DNA of 37,866 nucleotides from an uncultured Subdoligranulum sp. (GCF_937890665.1 NZ_CALADU010000296.1:1-37866); one strand, 5' to 3'. Shown: positions 25,141 through 32,777, counted from the first letter of the stretch. Translations and numbers: made by a program. The notes: generated by a model not told the origin, from the sequence alone.

Positions 25141-25791
25141 ATGACGATTCTGGTAGTGGCGGCGCTGGCCGCCGTTCTCTTCTGGAGCTGGCGGACCGGT
25201 TCGGACGGTGTCCGGGCCGGCCTTGGCTGGTACGAACTGTTCTTCCTCTTTGTCAGCAGCGCCTTTTTGGGCGACCTTTTTGAAACCGTCTTTGTCTTTC
25301 TGCGCACCGGGGTGCTGATGAGCCGCAGCAGCCTGCTGTATGGTCCCTTAAGTCTGGTCTGGGGGCTGGGCGCCGTGCTGATGACGCTGGTGCTCACCCC
25401 GCTGGCCCGCCGGGGCACCCCAGCCCTCTTTGCCGGGGGCGTGGTATTGGGCGGCGGGTTCGAGTATATGGCCAGTTGGGTGCTGGAAAAAACCACCGGA
25501 CGGCTGTTCTGGGACTACTCCCAAATGCCCTTCAATCTGGACGGACGCACCAACCTGCTCTTCGCGCTGTTCTGGGGGGCGGCGGGGGTGTTCTGGGTCC
25601 GGCTGGCCGCCCCGGTCTTGCTGGGGTGGCTGGGGCGGGTGCCCCGCCGCACCGGGCAGGCGCTGGCCATGACGGCCGCGCTGCTGCTGACCGCCGATAT
25701 GAGCCTTTCCGCCGCGGCGCTGCTGCGGATGGAAGAGCGCACCCGGGGGCTGACGGCCTCCAACCGGGTGGAACAGGTGCTGGACACCTGA
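25141..25791 (+). CDS. CmpB-family (putative type IV ABC transporter) membrane protein, C-terminally cut by TGA
   Basis: 216 residues with six hydrophobic segments. YELFFLFVSSAFLGDLFETVF, LYGPLSLVWGLGAVL and FEYMASWVLEKTTGRLFWDYSQMPFNLDGRTNL match the family commonly named ABC-transporter type IV permease (PF06541), in which an acidic residue in helix 1, the LYGP motif and the EYxxSxxLEKxxGxxxWDYS motif are the hallmark. The TGA at 25789-25791 is followed in the same frame by YTDDLLAHRYRNMQL to a TAA at 25860; family members usually end with such a YPD(D/E)-RYPNM tail, so about 22 residues seem lost. Starts at 25030 and 25141 are both possible; 25141 fits the family N-terminus. Despite the name, no transport role is established. 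Confidence 0.75.
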   Translation: MTILVVAALAAVLFWSWRTGSDGVRAGLGWYELFFLFVSSAFLGDLFETVFVFLRTGVLMSRSSLLYGPLSLVWGLGAVLMTLVLTPLARRGTPALFAGGVVLGGGFEYMASWVLEKTTGRLFWDYSQMPFNLDGRTNLLFALFWGAAGVFWVRLAAPVLLGWLGRVPRRTGQALAMTAALLLTADMSLSAAALLRMEERTRGLTASNRVEQVLDT

Positions 25792-25909
25792 TACACCGAC
25801 GACCTGCTGGCCCACCGCTACCGCAACATGCAGTTGCCGGGCCAGACCCTAGTCTTTTAAACCGCCACATTGCCGGCGCCCTGCGCCCCCAAAACCGGGA
25901 GGGTATCCC

Positions 25910-26374
25910 ATGAAAAAACTTGGCTTCGTTCTTTTCCCCGCCATCTCGTTGAGCGTGGGCCTGTTGGCAGGGTATCTCACCCGGACTTCGCTGGCCACCG
26001 TCTACCCCTTGCTGGAAAAATCCTTCCTTACACCCCCGGGGTGGGTGTTCCCGCTGGTCTGGACCGTTCTCTACCTGCTCATGGGGTTGGGCATGGCGCT
26101 GGTCGCCGCCAAAAGCGGCGCGGAACTGCCCCAGTCCCTCCTTCTCTGGGCCATCCAGCTAGCGCTGAACTTCTGCTGGAGCCTGCTGTTCTTCAACAGC
26201 GGCGCCTACCTTTCGGCGCTGCTCTGTCTGGTGGTGCTGTGGGTCCTGATTCTGGCCATGGCCGGGTCCTTCGCCTCGGTCAGCCGGTTGGCGGGCCGGC
26301 TGCAGATCCCCTACCTGCTGTGGGTCGCCTTTGCCGGCTACCTGAACGCGGCGGTCTGGGTGCTGAACTGGTAA
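25910..26374 (+). CDS. tspO: TspO/MBR family tryptophan-rich sensory protein
   Basis: 154-residue membrane protein with five helices. The family sequence PPGWVFPLVWTVLYLLMG follows helix 1, then WAIQLALNFCWSLLFF and PYLLWVAFAGYLNAAVWVLN; these are the TspO porphyrin/steroid-site helices. Homologues bind haem intermediates and photo-oxidise them or modulate stress responses. GGGAGGG precedes the ATG. It begins 50 bases after the out-of-frame tail of the CmpB-family gene, so the two are probably cotranscribed. No terminator is evident before the oleate hydratase. Confidence 0.9.
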   Translation: MKKLGFVLFPAISLSVGLLAGYLTRTSLATVYPLLEKSFLTPPGWVFPLVWTVLYLLMGLGMALVAAKSGAELPQSLLLWAIQLALNFCWSLLFFNSGAYLSALLCLVVLWVLILAMAGSFASVSRLAGRLQIPYLLWVAFAGYLNAAVWVLNW

Positions 26375-26423
26375 AATCTGCAACTTCGTTGTCCAGCCCA
26401 CCGAAATCTCCCCCCAAACCCTG

Positions 26424-26429
26424 TATACT
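26424..26429 (+). promoter_or_regulatory. Candidate -10 of the oleate hydratase gene
   Basis: TATACT at 26424-26429, about 89 bases before the start codon; no recognisable -35 at the usual distance. Confidence 0.35.
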
Positions 26430-26517
26430 GACAACACGCTGAAGACAGCTTTGGCTGTCCGGGGCGATTTTCCTACACACAACATCCGGCGGTTTTCGCC
26501 GGCACAGGAGGTACACT

Positions 26518-28292
26518 ATGTACTACACCAATGGCAACTATGAAGCATTCGCCCGCCCCCGCAAACCCGCCGGGGTGGAAAACAAACAGGCTTGGCTGGT
26601 AGGCAGCGGGCTGGCCAGTCTGGCCGCCGCGGCCTTCCTGATCCGAGACGGTCAGATGGAAGGCAGCCGCATCCATATTTTGGAGGAAGCCGAGCTGCCT
26701 GGCGGCGCCTGCGACGGTATCCTGCGGCCCGACGTAGGCTTCGTGATCCGGGGCGGCCGGGAGATGGAGAACCACTACGAATGCCTGTGGGACCTCTACC
26801 GGTCCATCCCCTCGCTGGAAAAAGAGGGGGAGAGCGTGCTGGACGAGTTCTATCGCCTGAACCACGACGACCCCAATGTGTCCCACAACCGGGCCACGCT
26901 GGAACGGGGCCGCAGCGCCAACACCGGCAACCGGTTCGAGCTGGAGGACGAGGCCGCGCTGGATTTGATGGCCCTCTTCTTCACCCCTGACGAGCAGCTC
27001 TACAACAAGACCATCTCCGAGGTGCTGGGGGAATCCTTCTTCCGCTCCAACTTCTGGCTCTACTGGCAGACCATGTTCGCCTTCGAGACCTGGCACTCCG
27101 CGCTGGAGATGAAGCGGTACCTGCAGCGGTTCCTGCACCACATCGGCGGCCTGCCCGACCTTTCGGCCCTGAAGTTCACCAAGTACAACCAGTACGAGTC
27201 CCTGATCCTTCCGTTGGTGGCCTACCTGCGGGAAAACGGCGTACAGTTTGAATACGGCGTCCGGGTCCGCAACGTGCTGTTCCACTTCCTGCCCGGCAAA
27301 AAGGTCGCCCACCAACTGGTGCTGGAGCGCCACGGCCGTCCCGAAACGGTGGAACTGACCGAGAATGATCTGGTCTTTGTGACCAACGGTTCCTGCACCG
27401 AGGGCAGCGCTCTGGGCGACAACGACCACGCCCCCGAACTGGATCTGGAATCCGGGCAGGGGTCCAGTTGGGAACTGTGGAAAACATCGCCGTACAGAAC
27501 CCGGCCTTTGGCCGGCCGGAGGTGTTCTGCTCCAACATCGAGGCCACCAAGTGGGAATCCGCCACCGTCACCCTGCTGGATGACCGCATCGCCCCCTATG
27601 TGCAGCAGGTCTGCGGCCGGGACCCCTACGCGGGCAAGGTCGTCACCGGCGGCATCGTAACCGTCAAAGACTCAGCTTGGATGATGAGCTGGACCTTCAA
27701 CCGGCAGCCCCACTTCAAGGCCCAGCCCGAGGGGCAGTTGGTCGGCTGGATCTACGGCCTTTACCCCGAGCGCCCCGGCGACTACGTGGGCAAGCCCATG
27801 GAGGAATGCACCGGCGCCGAGATCTGCATGGAATGGCTCTACCATCTGGGTGTGCCGGAAAACGAGATCGAAACGCTGGCCCGGGAATCCGCCAACACCG
27901 TCCCCTGCATGATGCCCTACATCACCGCCTTCTTTATGCCCCGTCAGGCGGGGGACCGCCCCGACGTAGTGCCTGAAGGCTGCGTAAACTTCGCCTTCTT
28001 GGGCCAGTTCACCGAGACCCCGCGGGACACCGTCTTCACGGTGGAATACTCGGTCCGCACCGCCATGGAGGCCGTCTACACCCTGCTGGATGTGGAACGG
28101 GGCGTGCCGGAAGTGTTCGGCTCGGTCTATGACCTGCGGTGCCTGCTCAACGCCACCCACTACCTCTTGGACGGCCGCAAACTTACCGATATGAAGCTGC
28201 CCTTGCCCTACAAGCTGGCCCTGCATGCCGGGCTGGAAAAAGTTCACGGCACCACGCTGGAAGAACTGCTCACCACCTATCAACTGATCTGA
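26518..28292 (+). pseudogene. ohyA: Oleate hydratase (myosin-cross-reactive antigen family), frameshifted at an A4 run
   Basis: FAD enzyme hydrating the double bond of oleate or linoleate to 10-hydroxy fatty acids, a detoxification reaction common in gut Firmicutes. Family blocks: YEAFARPRKPAGV, dinucleotide fold AWLVGSGLASLAAAAFLIRDG, GGACDGILRPDVGFVIRGGREMENHYECLWD with the catalytic Glu, FETWHSALEMKRY, LVFVTNGS, and in the second half WMMSWTFNRQPHF, WLYHLGVP, PYITAFFMPR, EYSVRTAMEAVYTLL. Frame is lost at 27481-27484 (AAAA): one more A makes WELWKNIAVQNP and a continuous 591 residues, the normal length. Without it the product is cut to 380 residues with a nonsense tail. ACAGGAGGT precedes the start. 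The DUF308-like gene follows after 23 bases. Confidence 0.93.
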
Positions 28293-28315
28293 CCGGCCCT
28301 GCCGGAGGAGGAACC

Positions 28316-28960
28316 ATGAAACATACCGCCATTCTCTCGTTAGAACAAGCCGCCCGGGCCTCGCGCAAGCGGGTCCTCACCGGCGGCGTGGCTGCCGGGG
28401 CTCTGCTGACCGGGCTGGGCGCGGCTGCCCTCTTCGCCCCCATGCTGTTGGGCTGGTCGTTGGCCGTGCTGCTGGTGATCGGGTTTACCCTGTACGGCGG
28501 GGTGCAGCTCTGGACCTGGGCCGAAACGCCCCGGGACCGGCGCAGCAGTTGGACGCTGCTGGGGGGTCTGGCCCTGCTGGGGTTTGGGGCCTTCGCCACC
28601 CCCTACGGCGGCGCGGCACTGATCGCCACCTTAGCCAACGGCGTTGCGTTTTTCACCGTCCTGCAAGGCATCGCCCAATTCATCACCTTCTCGGAGATGC
28701 GCCGGCAGGGCACCCCGGGCGCCGGCTGGCTGCTGGCCGCCGGCATCCTGAACACCGTAGCCGGCAACCTGATCGTGATGCAGCCCCTTGTGGGGTGGCT
28801 GGCCGTCAGTACCATCTGGGGCATCTACCTGATGTTCTCTGGGCTGGCATTGGCGGTGGAGTCCCTCTCCAACCATCGCGGCTGCTGCGCCGACGCCCCT
28901 AATACCATAACAAACCAAGAGCCTTCCGCCCAAAAGCGGAAGGCTCTTGCCTGTATGTAG
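28316..28960 (+). CDS. Second DUF308/HdeD-like membrane protein
   Basis: 214 residues, six hydrophobic segments in pairs (GVAAGALLTGLGAAALFAP, WSLAVLLVIGFTLYGGVQLW, WTLLGGLALLGFGAFATPYGG, AAGILNTVAGNLIVMQP, LAVSTIWGIYLMFSGLALAVE), similar in build to the protein at 23362. GGAGGAGG precedes the ATG. The last 15 codons overlap the stem of the terminator at 28917-28948, so the end QKRKALACM is coded by the hairpin. Cotranscribed with the oleate hydratase, so possibly part of a membrane-lipid stress response; inference from position. Confidence 0.75.
   Translation: MKHTAILSLEQAARASRKRVLTGGVAAGALLTGLGAAALFAPMLLGWSLAVLLVIGFTLYGGVQLWTWAETPRDRRSSWTLLGGLALLGFGAFATPYGGAALIATLANGVAFFTVLQGIAQFITFSEMRRQGTPGAGWLLAAGILNTVAGNLIVMQPLVGWLAVSTIWGIYLMFSGLALAVESLSNHRGCCADAPNTITNQEPSAQKRKALACM
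28917..28948. terminator. Hairpin terminator shared by convergent genes
   Basis: Perfect 13-bp stem AAGAGCCTTCCGC (28917-28929) and GCGGAAGGCTCTT (28936-28948), loop CCAAAA. T-runs are weak on both sides. Lies within the last codons of the plus-strand gene and just beyond the stop of the minus-strand regulator. Confidence 0.6.
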
Positions 28961-28964
28961 GGGT

Positions 28965-29671
28965 TCATTCGTCGTTGGGGTCCGGCTCGTTTTCGGTAAT
29001 GGGCATCTGTACCAGCAGTTCAAACCGGCTGCGGTCAAAGCGCAGCAGCCCTTCGTCCCGCATCTTGCACAGCTCGTTGGACAGGGCGCTGCGGTCCACA
29101 AACAGAAAATCCGCCAGATCCTGCCGGTTCAGGGGGATGACAAAGGTGCGGCTGCCCGCCTTGTGATACTGGGCCGACAGATAGTCCTGCAGCCGCTCCC
29201 GCATGCTGCGGCGGATGCTGTCCTCCAGTTTGCGGGTCAGGTACTGGCCTTTCTGGGCCACGGCCAAGGTCAGGTTCTGCAAAAAGCGGATCTGGGTGGG
29301 GCCGTCAGCACATTGTTGCGCAGTAGCTGGTCCACGCTCAGATACAAAATTTCGGTGGGTTCCTCGGTGGCAATGGAAAGATGCAGCCGGTATCGGCCTA
29401 CCGCATTCACTTCCCCCACGGTGTCCCCGGTTTGCAGCACATACAGCAGGTTGTTGTTGCCGTTGCTGTCAACGTGGGCCAGATGCAGGCTGCCCACCAA
29501 AATAATGCCGATCTCCGGGAACAGGTCGCCGTCTTGGGCCACCACCGTCCGCCGGGGATACCGCACCCGCCGGGGCGACATAGCCTCCACCGCCTGCAAA
29601 ATTTCCTCATCGGTCATATTGCGGAACAGCATGCCTTTTTTCAGCAATGCCAGATCCAATTTTTGTTCCAT
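28965..29671 (-). pseudogene. Crp/Fnr-family transcription regulator, frameshifted
   Basis: Cyclic-nucleotide-binding-fold regulator. The sensor half (from 29671) shows LLKKGMLFRNMTDEEILQAVEAM, then VAQDGDLFPEIGIILVGSLHLAHVD and LLYVLQTGDTVGEVNAVG, the cNMP-fold pattern. The DNA-binding half (28965-29282) has RERLQDYLSAQYHKAG and IPLNRQDLADFLFVDRSALSNELCKMRDEGLLRFDRSRFEL, a clear Crp helix-turn-helix. They are joined by one missing base in a short G3/G4 region (29294-29301; C on the coding strand): adding one gives LTAPTQIRFLQNL and a complete 235-residue protein. No Fnr-type N-terminal Cys cluster is present, so it is not an iron-sulphur sensor. It may control the adjacent ferredoxin operon. 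Confidence 0.88.
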
Positions 29672-29711
29672 CCGGGACGCTTCCCTTCTCTTCGGATTGT
29701 CTGTATTATAA

Positions 29712-29740
29712 ATTATAATGCGCCCAGACGCCCCCTGCAA
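29712..29740 (-). promoter_or_regulatory. Promoter of the Crp/Fnr regulator
   Basis: On the minus strand TTGCAG (29740-29735), 17-base spacer, TATAAT (29717-29712), close to consensus. The -10 lies in the symmetrical AT-rich stretch ATTATAAATTATAAT. Confidence 0.75.
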
Positions 29741-29762
29741 GAGCCGGCGGCGTCATCCACTC

Positions 29763-29788
29763 AAAAAAGAGCTTGCCGCAGCAAGCCC
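29763..29788 (-). terminator. Intrinsic terminator of the ferredoxin operon
   Basis: On the minus strand GGGCTTGC, loop TGCG, GCAAGCTC, then TTTTTTG. Follows the NapH-like gene by 19 bases. Confidence 0.75.
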
Positions 29789-29806
29789 TTTTGGATGGAT
29801 TTTTGT

Positions 29807-30400
29807 TTATCCGTTTTGCCCCGGCAGGGCGGACCCGTTCTTGGCCTTGCAGATCAGTTGGGTCATCGTGCCCATGGGGCAGTAGACGCACCAGCTACGG
29901 GGCTTGAACAGCACCATGGTGAGCAGTCCCAGCACCGTGGAGGTCAGCATCACGCTGTAAAAGCCAAAGGCGAACTGGGCCACGCCGGGGTGGAACAGGG
30001 TGCCGTGGTAAGCCCCGTGCCAAGGCAGCTTGAAGGTCCACAGCAAGGTGACCACCTGTTTTAGGTCCTGTGCCCCGGCAAAGACCAGTGCGGTGTTCCA
30101 CAGCATGACGAAAAACATGGCAAAGAAAAAGGCCAAAAATCCGTAGCGGAAGGCCTTGCTCTTCATCCAGCGGGGAACGTCCCGCCGGCGGGATAAACCA
30201 AACCGCCCGCCCAGCAGGGCAAACAGTTGGCCGCGCCCGCAGTAGCGGTTGCAGTACCCTTTGTTGCCGCCCACCACCGCAAAGAGCAGCGGGATGCAGA
30301 AGCACAGAAGCCCCAGCCAGGCAAACAGGATGTTGAAGAAGCCCAGCACCAGATAGAGCAGCGAAGCGATCCACAGATAGTCGTACCAACGTTTTTTCAT
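29807..30400 (-). CDS. NapH-like 4Fe-4S membrane protein
   Basis: 197 residues with four membrane helices (WIASLLYLVLGFFNILFAW, CFCIPLLFAVVGG, FLAFFFAMFFVMLWNTALVF, FAFGFYSVMLTSTVLGLLT). Cys motifs YCNRYCGRG after helix 2 and CVYCPMGTMTQ near the C-terminus match the NapH/MauN/RnfD-like pattern of membrane ferredoxin-associated proteins (Fer4_5). GAGGAGG precedes the ATG, which overlaps the ferredoxin stop (ATGA), so the products are made together. The pair probably passes electrons between a soluble ferredoxin and a membrane acceptor; the acceptor is not in the window. Confidence 0.82.
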   Translation of the reverse strand: MKKRWYDYLWIASLLYLVLGFFNILFAWLGLLCFCIPLLFAVVGGNKGYCNRYCGRGQLFALLGGRFGLSRRRDVPRWMKSKAFRYGFLAFFFAMFFVMLWNTALVFAGAQDLKQVVTLLWTFKLPWHGAYHGTLFHPGVAQFAFGFYSVMLTSTVLGLLTMVLFKPRSWCVYCPMGTMTQLICKAKNGSALPGQNG

Positions 30401-30606
30401 CTTGCGGCCTCCTCTACGGTGATCACACTGGCAGGGCATTCTGCGGCGCATTTTCCGCAGCCAACGCACCTGCTCAGGTCCACGCGGGCCACGATGCCCC
30501 GCACGATCTCGATGGCATGCAGCGGGCAGACTTTAACGCAGCACCCGCAGGCCACACAGGCATCGCCATCCACCCGGGCCTTTCGCCGTTTCACTTCTAC
30601 TCCCAT
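30397..30606 (-). CDS. 2x[4Fe-4S] ferredoxin-type protein
   Basis: 69 residues carrying two typical clusters, CVACGCCVKVCP and CVGCGKCAAECP, each C-x2-C-x2-C-x3-C-P. The start at 30606 (MGVEVKRR) has GGGAGGTATACC before it; an ATG 21 bases upstream lacks a site. First gene of the pair with the NapH-like protein. Small cytoplasmic electron carrier. Confidence 0.92.
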   Translation of the reverse strand: MGVEVKRRKARVDGDACVACGCCVKVCPLHAIEIVRGIVARVDLSRCVGCGKCAAECPASVITVEEAAR

Positions 30607-30662
30607 GGTATACCTCCCAAAATTCAATGGGACCAGTATACAAAAAAAGTCCCGCTCCTTTC

Positions 30663-30677
30663 TGTGACGAGGTCACG
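30663..30677. promoter_or_regulatory. Candidate regulator site upstream of the ferredoxin operon
   Basis: GTGAC (30664-30668) and GTCAC (30672-30676) form an inverted repeat around GAG, similar to a Crp half-site pair TGTGA/TCAC but with one base less spacing. It lies about 60 bases before the ferredoxin start, and a Crp/Fnr gene is 1 kb away. A TATACT -10 is nearer the start (about 30634-30639). Confidence 0.35.
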
Positions 30678-30696
30678 CAACACCCCACAAGAAAAG

Positions 30697-30730
30697 AGCC
30701 TCACTCGCGGTGTAAGGCTCTTCTTGTGGG
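30697..30730. terminator. Imperfect terminator hairpin
   Basis: AAGAGCCT pairs with AGGCTCTT around CAC/GTG with a two-base bulge; followed by short T-runs. It may end transcripts of the minus-strand gene at 30911. Confidence 0.4.
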
Positions 30731-30736
30731 TATATC

Positions 30737-30910
30737 CGGGGAGGCGCGCCCCCGGTGCGCGCCCTGTTTGCAAGGCATGGGGGTTACCCCTGCCGGCGCA
30801 GGGGTGCGGTAACGGGGGTGCAAGGGGGCCAAAGTGCCGGGGCCGGCAGGGACGCACGCCGGGGCCACCCCTGCAGCACAGCGGAAAGGGCCACATCGCA
30901 GGCGATGCCG
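30737..30910. other. GC-rich noncoding stretch with hairpins
   Basis: No credible gene. Contains ACCCCTGC / GCAGGGGT with flanking GTTA / TAAC (about 30783-30812) and several further GC-rich self-complementary segments. Marks the boundary between the GC-rich core and the lower-GC accessory part. Confidence 0.4.
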
Positions 30911-31404
30911 TCAGTCCGCCCACTCGGCTTTGTGGGCCTCCCACCACGCGGGGAAGTTGGGGTCTTTCGGGGAGAAGGTGGGTTTAAGCTTCATGGTAGA
31001 GGCTTTCTGCCCATCTGCGATAAACGGCCCCATGATGTGAGCCCCTGCGGCGAGATGCAGGAACTCCATCAGAAAACCCTTGTTTTCCGTCCATTTTTTG
31101 CCGTCATACCGGGTGGCGGCTTTTTCTTCCGTGATTGAAAATTCGTTGCGGTGAACGATTTGCACCTGACCGAATAAGTATATGATGGCCTGTTTATTCG
31201 CTTTTATCTTCTCTTGGTCAAAATGGACGGGGCTTTGGTTTCTTCATATCCAAACTCTTTTTTGAACAAGTAACTGTACTCGATCTCTTTTGTCTCGTCA
31301 GTTTTCAAACACCTGTTGAAGAGGGCCTGAACATTGTCCTCGTTCAGTTCTAACGGCCGAAACCCTTCGGATTTGATAATCGGTTTTTTATTGAGAAACC
31401 CCAT
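30911..31404 (-). pseudogene. Unknown small protein, frameshifted at a T4 run
   Basis: Starts at 31404 with AGGAGG 8 bases before it (MGFLNKKPIIKSEGFRPLELN). As read, it stops after 66 residues at 31204; however, the following sequence stays open in another frame down to 30911. One more base in the run at 31220-31223 (AAAA on plus) joins them as APSIFDQEKIKANKQAIIYLF and gives 164 residues without interruption. No signal peptide or helix; mixed charge, with FPAWWEAHKAEW near the C-terminus. Family not recognised. Downstream of the unknown gene at 31516, likely an operon. Base composition lower than the core genes. Confidence 0.6.
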
Positions 31405-31468
31405 TCCACAAGCCTCCTGTCGCACCCAAACAGTGCAGAAATTTGGTTGCCTTCATTATCCTAACTAT

Positions 31469-31504
31469 AATCGGCAAGGGCAGTTCCTTTTCCCTTTGCC
31501 GATT
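31469..31504. other. Hairpin between the two unknown genes
   Basis: AATCGGCAAGGG (31469-31480) pairs with CCCTTTGCCGATT (31492-31504) with one bulged base. No T-run, so more likely a processing or attenuation structure than a terminator. Confidence 0.4.
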
Positions 31505-31515
31505 GGCCACGGGCC

Positions 31516-32208
31516 TTACGTTTCGACATACACCAAAGTTTTCCGCCAGCATTCTGTTGGTCTTTTTCCCTCCGCCGACAACATTCTTTCGTTTAGGTAG
31601 ATGGGCATTTTCAAAGCCTTCTCCAGCATTTGGGCCATACCCTCGCCATCCGAGCAGGCCAGCGCCGCAGCCACCCCCTCCTGCAGAAAGGGAGCCTCCA
31701 GAATGCGGCAGAGCTCACCGGCATCTACCGGCTGGATGTCATGTTCGTTGAAATAATAGTCTCCACGGCAGGTAACTGCTTCGGGACAGCCCGCATTGCG
31801 CACCCCACAGAGCTGCAAATCGCAGATGTCAAACCGGCAAACGCCTAAAACGGGCACACGACACCGACGGCCAAAATTCCACGCCTGTTCTTCCAAATTT
31901 TCGCTTCGGATATGGTCGTACCAATAAAGACTTACAAAGTGGGGCTGTACCACTACAATGGCAGGGTCTTCCCTTTGCTCCCAATCATCCAGTCCTGTCC
32001 GCAGGTTGTCCAGCAACGCTTTGCCTGCACGCTGTTTTGTCTCATCCAGTTGGGGCACCTGCTGCTCGAAGACTTGGCCCAGCAGTCCCAGTAAATCTTC
32101 CGTTTCTTCCCTCCAAAAGGACGGATCATCCAACAAGGTCTTCAGTTTGGGCAGCAGCGTACCACGATCCTCACACCGCAGATGGAGGCTTGCCTCTCTC
32201 GATCCCAT
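31516..32208 (-). CDS. Unknown cytoplasmic protein
   Basis: 230 residues, start at 32208 chosen on AAGGAG 9 bases before the ATG (an ATG 30 bases further up has no site). No signal peptide or membrane helix. The first 85 residues are helical and charged (KLKTLLDD, WREETEDLLGLLGQVFEQQ); then VVVQPHFVSLYWYDHIRSENLEEQAWNF and a Cys-containing stretch VLGVCRFDICDLQLCGVRN-AGCPEAVTC with five Cys within about 28 residues, possibly a metal site. I do not recognise the family. Codon use and GC are lower than in the core. It is followed on the same strand by the frameshifted small gene. Confidence 0.6.
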   Translation of the reverse strand: MGSREASLHLRCEDRGTLLPKLKTLLDDPSFWREETEDLLGLLGQVFEQQVPQLDETKQRAGKALLDNLRTGLDDWEQREDPAIVVVQPHFVSLYWYDHIRSENLEEQAWNFGRRCRVPVLGVCRFDICDLQLCGVRNAGCPEAVTCRGDYYFNEHDIQPVDAGELCRILEAPFLQEGVAAALACSDGEGMAQMLEKALKMPIYLNERMLSAEGKRPTECWRKTLVYVET

Positions 32209-32337
32209 GAGCAACGCTCCTTCTTGATTGCAATCCAAACTTTCTTTTTACTATACTTTCAGTTTATCGGCTTCCGCCCTTCTCTACAATCAGCAAGCCT
32301 CACAAAACCATACAAAAAGATTTGACGCCTTTTACAA

Positions 32338-32449
32338 TTCCGCTGCAGGCGGCGGTCGCCTTCGCAGCCATTCTCGTCCTCCGATGGTGCACCAGCTCAA
32401 CATTCCGGGTTATGGCAACAAAAAAAGAGCCCTACGTTTTCCGTAAGGC
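32338..32449 (+). repeat. 112-bp direct repeat, copy 1
   Basis: Aligns without gaps to 32660-32771, with roughly six or seven differences. Includes CCGATGGTGCACCAG, the same sequence as the 3' end of the tRNA-Lys-like gene but in the opposite direction, and the 5' arm of its terminator (AAAAAAAGAGCCCTACG), which is cut off here. Confidence 0.85.
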
Positions 32450-32523
32450 CGTGTAATAACAAAATCGCAACCCCCGTCACGCTCTGCCTACCTCTGCACT
32501 CCCCGGGGACTCTCCCGCACTCT

Positions 32524-32548
32524 AAAAAGGGTCCACTGGACCCTTTTT
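32524..32548. terminator. Bidirectional terminator-like palindrome
   Basis: AAAAAGGGTCC (32524-32534), loop ACT, GGACCCTTTTT (32538-32548). No gene ends directly beside it; it sits in the 210 bases between the two direct repeat copies. Confidence 0.6.
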
Positions 32549-32659
32549 GCCCGCCGGAGCAGACGGCGGACCCTTACGGGTTGCGGTGCCCGCATCGGCC
32601 AGCGTCCCTTGGAGCGGGCCGCCGCCTCTGCGACCGCGGCCCCTGCTCCGGCTCCCTGT

Positions 32660-32771
32660 TTCCGCCGCAGGCGGCGGTCGCCTTTGCAGCTGTTCTCGTC
32701 CTCCGATGGTGCACCAGCGCAACATTCCGGATTATGGCAACAAAAAAAGAGCCCTACGTTTTCCGTAAGGC
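32660..32771 (+). repeat. 112-bp direct repeat, copy 2
   Basis: Same length as copy 1 at 32338. It joins directly onto the tRNA-Lys-like sequence and contains most of its terminator. Confidence 0.85.
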
Positions 32772-32776
32772 TCTTT
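32742..32776 (-). terminator. Terminator of the tRNA-Lys-like gene
   Basis: On the minus strand AGAGCCTTACG, loop GAAAA, CGTAGGGCTCT with one G-T pair, then TTTTTTTG. Directly follows the CCA end. Confidence 0.85.
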
Positions 32777-32777
32777 C

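Noticed and set aside
16378..25791. Recoding of TGA as Trp, because putP and the CmpB-family gene have in-frame TGA where Trp would fit
   Set aside because: TGA ends several genes precisely, with ATGA start-stop overlaps at 8879, 10520, 17933, 30397 and 36409. It is a normal stop in this genome.
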